Shown here: positions 59,025-64,000 of the stretch, piece by piece
Layout of the letters: each line of letters opens with the position of its first letter
Numbering within the stretch: the stretch's first letter is position 1
DNA from: Hyphomicrobiales bacterium
GTDB taxonomy: Bacteria > Pseudomonadota > Alphaproteobacteria > Rhizobiales > Rhizobiaceae
Direction of reading: 5' to 3'
DNA length: 64,000 nt
Assembly: GCA_900465675.1 (NCBI GenBank)
Contig: UBJR01000009.1
Location: forward strand, 434,001-498,000
Notes under the pieces: model-generated
The model's database searches: none
Seen by the model: the letters and a program-made list of their open reading frames with translations, nothing else
Told to the model about the DNA's origin: nothing
Made by a program: the position numbers and the translations under genes

Positions 59025-59389
59025 CCAACCCCTAGCGGCGCCAAAGCGCCCATCGACAGCGGGATATAACCTCCCGCCCGTCCACGCAATTCAACAACCC
59101 GTTTTCTTACCCGTGATTAATTGCCTCACCTTGCAAGATCCGAAATGTTGAAAACCGGCAAGGCAAGTTTCCGAAATTGCATATCCCGCAAGCATTTAGA
59201 TGGTATTTCTGTATCACTTCCAAGAAATACATCGTTATCGAACGCTTAATTTCTGGAAGCTATATTTGACACTGCGTCCGGCGCTATTGGTGCCGTACTG
59301 ACATGATGTCTGCGCGGGCGGAAAGCTCCAGCGATCGCATAGTGAAAACCGTATTTTATCCGGCGTTTTCAGGCGGGGGACATCATTTC
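59025..59389. other. Divergent region between the SCO gene and the chemoreceptor gene
   Basis: These 365 bases hold no convincing gene. An inverted repeat (GTATTTCT at 59203-59210 and AGAAATAC at 59223-59230, 12-base spacer) lies about 160 bases before the receptor start, near TTGACA-like sequence (TTTGACACTG at 59263). The right end carries GGGGGA as the receptor ribosome site. Confidence 0.45.
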
Positions 59390-61354
59390 ATGAGCAGCAA
59401 TACCATACGTAAGACTTTTTCCGTCAGCCAAAGGCTGTGGACACTTGCCGGCGCGGCACTCATCGGCTTCGGATCGATGGTCGCCGTTGGCTGGTATGAA
59501 AATATCCGGATCGACCGCGCCCTCAATCGTGCGAACGACATTCAGCTGAGCGTCGATCGCATCAACGAGATGCGCATGGCCAACCTGACATTGGTCCTTG
59601 CCGCCATGGACACGATTGTTGATCGCGGCGACAAGAAGGTCGATCCGGCCCGCCTCACTTCAATGTCGAAATCGATCGAACAGCTGAAGAACGGATCGAA
59701 GGAAATGGCGCTCCTCGCCGACGAGCTCAAAGCCGGCAGCCTGGTCGCCAGCTATGACGCTGACGTCGCAGCACTGCAGAAGGCGATCCTCGTCGATCTG
59801 AAGGCCGCCGTTGAAGCGGGTGCAGCAGACGATGCCTTCGACAAGCTGGACGATGCGATTGATGGCGGCGGCGAGAAGCTGACGGCGACGCTCGACAAGC
59901 TTGCGCAGGATGGCAGCGCCGTCGCACAGCAGCGGATCGACCAGGCCAACGAGATATCGGCCGGCGCGCTCTGGATCCAGATCGGCCTCGGCGCCTTCGC
60001 CATTCTGTCCATGTCCCTTCTCCAATACGTTCACGGCGGTTCCATCCGCAACGGCATCGAAGCCGTTCGCTCAAGCATGGCGCGCATCATGCAGGGCGAT
60101 CTCTCCAGCGAAGTTCCGGCGACGGAGCGCGGCGACGAGATCGGCGAAATGGCCCGTGCGGCCGAGAGCTTCCGTCAGTCGGCGATCGACAAGCGCAATC
60201 TCGAAAGCCAGACGGAGACCGAGCGCCGCAAGAGCGATACGGAACGCCGCGAACGCGAAGCCCTGAAGCTTGCCGACACCGAGGCGCTGAACAGCGCGGT
60301 CAACGCTCTCGGCCAGGGCCTGAACCGCCTTGCCGGCGGCGACGTCACGACGACGATCGATCAGCCGTTCAAGGCCGAGCTCGAACGCCTGCGCAGCGAC
60401 TTCAACCAGACGACCATCAACCTGCGCCGGGCGATGTCAGACATCACCTCCAACAGCAGCTCCATCCAGGCAAACAGCCGCCAGATGAGCTCTGCCGCCG
60501 ACGACCTTGCAAAGCGCACCGAGCAGCAGGCAGCCTCGCTGGAGCAGACATCCGCCGCACTCGACGAAATCACGGCAACCGTGCGCAGCGCCACCAGCCG
60601 CGCCGAAGAGGTCGGCCACATGGTCGCGCATACGCGCCAGAACACCGAAAAGTCGGATCTGGTCGTCACCCAGGCCATGGCCGCCATGGAACGCATCGAA
60701 GGCGCCTCGCGCGAAATCGGCCAGATCATCAACGTCATCGACGAGATCGCCTTCCAGACCAACCTTCTGGCGCTGAATGCCGGTGTCGAAGCGGCTCGTG
60801 CCGGTGAAGCCGGCAAGGGCTTTGCGGTCGTAGCCCAGGAAGTCCGCGAACTCGCCGGACGCGCGGCAGGTGCCGCCAAGGACATCAAGGCGCTGATCAC
60901 CAAGTCAGGCGCCGAAGTGAAGACCGGCGGCGAGCTGGTGACGGCCGCAGGCGAGGCTTTGCGGCAGATCGGCGAAGATGTTTTGCGGATCGATGAACAT
61001 GTTAAATCAATCGTAACCTCTGCACGCGAACAATCCACCGGACTGCACGAGATCAATACAGCCATCAGCCAGATGGACCAGATGACGCAGAAGAATGCGG
61101 CAATGGTCGAGGAAACGAACGCTGCGAGCCACACGCTCGCCTCGGACGCCGACAATCTGATCAGGCTGGTTGGACAGTTCCAGATCGGCGAAGGCATGAA
61201 TGCCCGTTCCACGCCGCGAGAAGCATCCGCCGCCTCGCATCCTAAACCTTCACCCGCACGGAGCTTGATCGGCAAGGTCGCGGGCGCATTCAGTGGCGGC
61301 GCCGCCGCCAGAGCCATGGCCGCTCCGGCCGGAGACAATTGGGAAGAATTTTGA
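59390..61354 (+). CDS. Methyl-accepting chemotaxis protein
   Basis: A 654-residue transmembrane chemoreceptor. Two membrane helices ([21 protein letters not shown] near 14-35 and [23 protein letters not shown] near 193-216) flank a helical periplasmic sensor domain. A HAMP domain follows near 217-272, and a second HAMP-like unit ([31 protein letters not shown]) near 325. The signalling tip is [42 protein letters not shown]. The C-terminus ends in NWEEF, a CheR/CheB-tethering pentapeptide. The ATG at 59390 is preferred over upstream codons. The stop overlaps the cheW start. Confidence 0.94.
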   Translation: MSSNTIRKTFSVSQRLWTLAGAALIGFGSMVAVGWYENIRIDRALNRANDIQLSVDRINEMRMANLTLVLAAMDTIVDRGDKKVDPARLTSMSKSIEQLKNGSKEMALLADELKAGSLVASYDADVAALQKAILVDLKAAVEAGAADDAFDKLDDAIDGGGEKLTATLDKLAQDGSAVAQQRIDQANEISAGALWIQIGLGAFAILSMSLLQYVHGGSIRNGIEAVRSSMARIMQGDLSSEVPATERGDEIGEMARAAESFRQSAIDKRNLESQTETERRKSDTERREREALKLADTEALNSAVNALGQGLNRLAGGDVTTTIDQPFKAELERLRSDFNQTTINLRRAMSDITSNSSSIQANSRQMSSAADDLAKRTEQQAASLEQTSAALDEITATVRSATSRAEEVGHMVAHTRQNTEKSDLVVTQAMAAMERIEGASREIGQIINVIDEIAFQTNLLALNAGVEAARAGEAGKGFAVVAQEVRELAGRAAGAAKDIKALITKSGAEVKTGGELVTAAGEALRQIGEDVLRIDEHVKSIVTSAREQSTGLHEINTAISQMDQMTQKNAAMVEETNAASHTLASDADNLIRLVGQFQIGEGMNARSTPREASAASHPKPSPARSLIGKVAGAFSGGAAARAMAAPAGDNWEEF

Positions 61355-61824
61355 TGACCAACGCCATTATCACACAGGCCGGTTCCCACCTGGAAATCGT
61401 CTCGTTCCATCTCGGTGAGCAGGAATTCTGCATCGACATCATGGCGATTCGCGAAATCCGCGGCTGGGCGCCAGTAACCCCGATGCCGCATACCCCGCCC
61501 TACGTTCTCGGCCTCATCAACCTTCGCGGTGCGGTGATCCCGGTCATCGACATGGCCTGCCGCCTCGGCATGAAGATGACCGAGCCGTCCGAGCGCTCCG
61601 CCATCATCGTCACCGACATCGCCGGCAAGCTGGTCGGCCTTCTGGTCGAGCAGGTTTCCGACATGATGACCATCAAGAGCGAAGACCTGCAGCCGGCGCC
61701 GGAGATCATCCCGGAACAGCAGCGCGCCTTCTGCCGCGGCATCGTCGCGCTGGAAAAGACCATGGTCTGCTTCCTCAACCTCGACACCGTCATCGCCGAC
61801 GAACTGGCGCGCGAAGCAGCCTGA
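61354..61824 (+). CDS. cheW: Chemotaxis coupling protein CheW
   Basis: A 156-residue CheW that links receptors to the CheA kinase. Seen: LEIVSFHLGEQEFCIDIMAIREIRGW near 13, TPPYVLGLINLRGAVIPVIDMACRLGM near 47 and AIIVTDIAGKLVGLLVEQVSDMM near 85. The ATG overlaps the receptor stop (TGATG), so the two are coupled. No cheA, cheY, cheR or cheB is in the window, so it works with products of a che cluster elsewhere. Confidence 0.94.
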   Translation: MTNAIITQAGSHLEIVSFHLGEQEFCIDIMAIREIRGWAPVTPMPHTPPYVLGLINLRGAVIPVIDMACRLGMKMTEPSERSAIIVTDIAGKLVGLLVEQVSDMMTIKSEDLQPAPEIIPEQQRAFCRGIVALEKTMVCFLNLDTVIADELAREAA

Positions 61825-61847
61825 TCGGCAACGTATCGCAGATACAG

Positions 61848-61873
61848 AAAGGCCCGGTCATCGCCGGGCCTTT
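61848..61873. terminator. Bidirectional terminator between cheW and creA-like genes
   Basis: A 10-bp stem (AAAGGCCCGG with CCGGGCCTTT, 6-base loop) 24 bases after the cheW stop and just before the convergent creA-like stop at 61878. The A-rich left side and T-rich right side allow use from both directions. Confidence 0.8.
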
Positions 61874-61877
61874 CTGC

Positions 61878-62366
61878 TTATTGCGGCTTGCCGTTCTTCC
61901 AGACCGGGTTCTGCCCATAGAGCGGCACGGTCGAGATCGACATCTTCGCCGAGCCATCCGTCAGCTCGCGCGAATGAGCGAGATAGATCAGCGTGTCGTT
62001 GGTCTTGTCGTAGATCCGGTTGACGACCAGCTTCTTCCAGATCAGCGACATGCCCGCCTTGAACACCTCGTCGCCATCCTTCGACAGGTTGATGTCGCCG
62101 ATCTCGATCGGCCCCGTCTGGCGGCAGGAAATCGAGTTGTTGGACGGATCCTCGAACCAGTTGCCGTTCTTCACCCGGTCGATCAGGCTGCGGTCGAAAT
62201 AGGTGACATGGCAGGTGACGCCCTTCACCTCGGGATCGGGAATGGCATCGACGATGATATCGTTGCCGATCCAGTCGACCCCGACCTTGCCGACCACTTC
62301 GGCAGAAGCCGCACCCGCACAAAGCGTGGCAGCTGAGGCAGCGGCAAGAACGATCTTACGAAACAT
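61878..62366 (-). CDS. CreA-family secreted protein
   Basis: A 162-residue exported protein with a 22-residue signal peptide (cut near ASA) and the CreA fold: KVGVDWIGNDIIVDAIPDPEVKGVTCHVTYFDRSLIDRVKNGNWFEDPSNNSISCRQTGPI, with two conserved cysteines. The C-terminal KTNDTLIYLAHSRELTDGSAKMSISTVPLYG completes the family. CreA has no known activity. It is a single-gene unit. Confidence 0.9.
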   Translation of the reverse strand: MFRKIVLAAASAATLCAGAASAEVVGKVGVDWIGNDIIVDAIPDPEVKGVTCHVTYFDRSLIDRVKNGNWFEDPSNNSISCRQTGPIEIGDINLSKDGDEVFKAGMSLIWKKLVVNRIYDKTNDTLIYLAHSRELTDGSAKMSISTVPLYGQNPVWKNGKPQ

Positions 62367-62439
62367 GGATGGAAGCTCCCTGGTTGACCCGCTTTGTAGA
62401 TAAGCAGCACGAGGGACAATGCAAGAAACCGCTGATAAA

Positions 62440-63030
62440 TCAGGCGCGCTTGCAGGTGCAGGGTTCGTAGCCGGTGGCGAGCAGCCGCCCGGGCTTCATG
62501 CCGATCGCAGCCGGGATCGCATGCACCGCCGCCGCCTTCACCGCCTTGGCCATCTCGATCGCCGCCTGGGCGCAGACCACCGCATCCTCGGCCGCATTGT
62601 GATGCACGAACCGCAGGCCGAGATGCTCGGCGATGATGTTCAGCCGGTGCGACAGGAACTGCGGCCAGATGCGCTGCGCCATCTTCAGGCTGCAGAGATA
62701 GGTGAGTTCCGGATAGGCCTGCCGGTAGAGATCGAGCGAGGCCCGCCAGACGCTGAAATCGAAAGCCGCATTATGAGCGATCATCGTCGCGCCCCTGAAG
62801 TCATCATGAAACTCGTCCATGACCTCAGGAAACTCCGGCGCATCCTCGACATGCTCAGGGCGAATACCGTGGATCGCGATGTTCATGCCCGAAAAGCGCA
62901 TATCCTTCGGACGGATCAACCGCTCCTCGACGCGCGTCACCCTGCCGTCCTCGATCCAGGCAAGCCCGACCGAGCAGGCGCTGCCGCGCTGTTCGTTGGC
63001 CGTTTCGAAATCGATGGCAATGGTCTTCAA
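62440..63030 (-). CDS. DEDDh 3'-5' exonuclease (DnaQ-like)
   Basis: A roughly 196-residue exonuclease of the DnaQ fold. The four acidic/histidine motifs are visible: IAIDFETANEQRGSA near 5 (Exo I, D and E), IAHNAAFDFSVW near 87 (Exo II), and HNAAEDAVVCAQAAIEM near 145 (Exo III, with His and Asp). The last 50 residues hold a Cys pair (CTCKRA). Start uncertain: the TTG at 63030 fits the fold start; a GTG at 63111 would add 27 residues without a clear ribosome site. A role in repair or RNA trimming is open. Confidence 0.82.
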   Translation of the reverse strand: MKTIAIDFETANEQRGSACSVGLAWIEDGRVTRVEERLIRPKDMRFSGMNIAIHGIRPEHVEDAPEFPEVMDEFHDDFRGATMIAHNAAFDFSVWRASLDLYRQAYPELTYLCSLKMAQRIWPQFLSHRLNIIAEHLGLRFVHHNAAEDAVVCAQAAIEMAKAVKAAAVHAIPAAIGMKPGRLLATGYEPCTCKRA

Positions 63031-63300
63031 GGTCGGTCCGTGATTCGCTGATGATGACTCAGGCTTAGCGGCGCGCGCAGGCTCAGGCAAACGCGGCAGT
63101 TGACTTCGCACCTGTGATCAACGACTTTTCCCGTCATGATCGTATCGAACGCGCATCTTGCCACCATGCATCTCACCACGGCCCCTGCAGGGCTCGGGGA
63201 GACATTGGCGCGCTAAGCGTGCGATCTGTCCCGAAGACCCTGCCGAGGTGAGCAGGGTTTTCGAAGCCGGCTCTCCTCCGTCATTTCAAAGGAGAGCATT

Positions 63301-63831
63301 TTGAAAATCCCGGAAGACAATCCACCCAAGCGACCGGCCGCCGCAGGTCTCACCATCCGCGCCATGCGCGTCAGCGATGCCGAGGCCGTCACTACCCTCG
63401 TCAATCTCCCCGCCTTTCTCTACGGCACGCTTCGCATTCCCTTCCAGACGCTGGAGGAAACGCGAAAACGCATCGAGACCATGCCGCAGGGCAATATCAG
63501 CATCGTCGCCGAACTCGACGGCACGCTGGTCGGCGACGCCCACCTGATGCGCAATCAGGGCCGCCGCGCCCACGCCGCCAGCATCGGCATGGGTGTTCAC
63601 GACGACTATGCCGGCAGAGGCATCGGCAGCGCGCTGATGGCGGCCCTTGTCGATACCGCCGACAACTGGCTCGATATCAAGCGGCTGGAATTAACCGTCT
63701 ATACCGACAACCCGGCAGCCCTCGCCCTCTACCGGAAATTCGGCTTCGAACAGGAAGGCCTGCTGAAAGCCTTCGCCTATCGCGCCGGCGACTATGTCGA
63801 TGCCTATACGATGGCGCGGGTCAGGGTTTAG
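63301..63831 (+). CDS. GNAT-family N-acetyltransferase
   Basis: A 176-residue acetyltransferase, close to the L-amino-acid or PhnO-like GNATs: ITIRAMRVSDAEAVTTLVNLP at the start, VGDAHLMRNQGRRAHAASIGMGVHDDYAGRGIGSALMAALVDTADNW (acetyl-CoA binding R/Q-GxG-x near 105) and NPAALALYRKFGFEQEGLLKAF near the end. The start is TTG at 63301, with AAAGGAG six bases upstream. The substrate cannot be told. It overlaps the next gene (opposite strand) by 4 bases. Confidence 0.88.
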   Translation: MKIPEDNPPKRPAAAGLTIRAMRVSDAEAVTTLVNLPAFLYGTLRIPFQTLEETRKRIETMPQGNISIVAELDGTLVGDAHLMRNQGRRAHAASIGMGVHDDYAGRGIGSALMAALVDTADNWLDIKRLELTVYTDNPAALALYRKFGFEQEGLLKAFAYRAGDYVDAYTMARVRV

Positions 63832-64000
63832 GCGACCTCGAGCTTATACGGCTTGATAAGACATTCCGCAGGCAGGCCCCAGACCTCGCCAAGCTTGAAG
63901 ATCATATCCACCGTAAGCCCGCGCTTGCGGTGGAGAATTTCAGAGGCACGCGACCGCGATGACAGGAGATCGCCGAGATCCGTCTGGGTGCGGCCCGTCA
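63828..64000 (-). CDS. HigA/HTH-type antitoxin-like regulator, C-terminal part (cut by window edge)
   Basis: The visible 56 C-terminal residues read TGRTQTDLGDLLSSRSRASEILHRKRGLTVDMIFKLGEVWGLPAECLIKPYKLEVA, which is the HTH core of a HigA-like antitoxin, with the recognition helix around SRSRASEILHRKR. The N-terminal part and any HigB toxin gene lie beyond the right edge. Its stop overlaps the GNAT stop by 4 bases in convergent orientation. Confidence 0.75.
   Translation of the reverse strand, partial: TGRTQTDLGDLLSSRSRASEILHRKRGLTVDMIFKLGEVWGLPAECLIKPYKLEVA

Noticed and set aside
1..64000. CRISPR arrays, insertion sequences, integrases, rRNA or ordinary tRNA genes
   Set aside because: No spaced direct repeats, transposase motifs, attachment repeats, rRNA segments or cloverleaf tRNA sequences were seen by eye; the only RNA gene found is ssrA.

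Overview
The window is a GC-rich, gene-dense piece of a Rhizobiales chromosome, most likely Rhizobium of the leguminosarum/etli group. Evidence for this is the permuted two-piece alphaproteobacterial tmRNA gene whose tag reads ANDNNAKEYALAA, an alpha-type SspB beside it, the rhizobial form of PdxJ, and the many rhizobial housekeeping blocks. I assign about 63 protein genes (one cut by the right edge), one tmRNA gene, one leader peptide with its attenuator, and a set of terminators and dyads. I see no rRNA, ordinary tRNA, CRISPR array, insertion sequence, integrase or prophage, so this is mostly stable core genome with a few accessory insertions.

Layout. 1-4.8 kb: QorB-like reductase, pdxJ, a MerR-LuxR composite regulator behind two adjacent dyads, an SF1B helicase and a DUF922 secreted metalloprotease-like protein. 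4.8-6.7 kb: a translationally coupled YcaO-TfuA pair, the enzyme couple known for backbone thioamidation, with no precursor peptide nearby. 6.8-8.5 kb: secreted COG4315 protein, ECF sigma factor and membrane anti-sigma factor. 8.5-10.1 kb: cobalt-type nitrile hydratase (alpha, beta, activator) with a His/Asp-rich tail on alpha. 10.2-14.5 kb: LysE exporter, aldo/keto reductase, and ilvI-ilvH behind a leader-peptide attenuator. 14.6-19 kb: HerA-like ATPase, miaA and serB head to head with no base between their start codons, and a GNAT enzyme. 19-25.6 kb: membrane and periplasmic quality control (folA, hflK, hflC, DUF2065, DegP-like protease), then a PAS-GGDEF cyclase and thyA. 25.8-26.8 kb: ssrA and sspB, i.e. 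the tag and the adaptor that delivers tagged proteins to ClpXP.

27-41 kb: small DNA-binding and hypothetical proteins, glycosyltransferase, large AsmA protein, D-lactate dehydrogenase/GlcD-type oxidase, a second aldo/keto reductase facing a LysR regulator, AbrB-family membrane protein, an AraC regulator facing DUF2000, an OmpA lipoprotein and an orphan flagellin. 41-49 kb: an RND efflux pump with its adaptor, a YoaK membrane protein and UvrD helicase. 48.8-51.6 kb is the most accessory-looking stretch: a stand-alone HsdR-N-type nuclease-like protein of lower GC, two small membrane or secreted proteins and an EF-hand protein. 51.8-64 kb: pncA, DUF2164, azlCD, aminopeptidase P, a 57-aa orphan protein, prmA, FAD monooxygenase, SCO protein, chemoreceptor plus cheW, CreA, a DEDDh exonuclease, a GNAT enzyme and a partial HigA-type antitoxin.

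The observations most worth following are the orphan YcaO-TfuA locus, the ilvI attenuator with its 18-residue leader peptide, the His-rich nitrile hydratase, the very compact divergent pairs (miaA/serB and araC/DUF2000), the orphan HsdR-N protein and the tiny genes at 50.5 and 56.0 kb. All family assignments come from reading the sequence; no database search was run.
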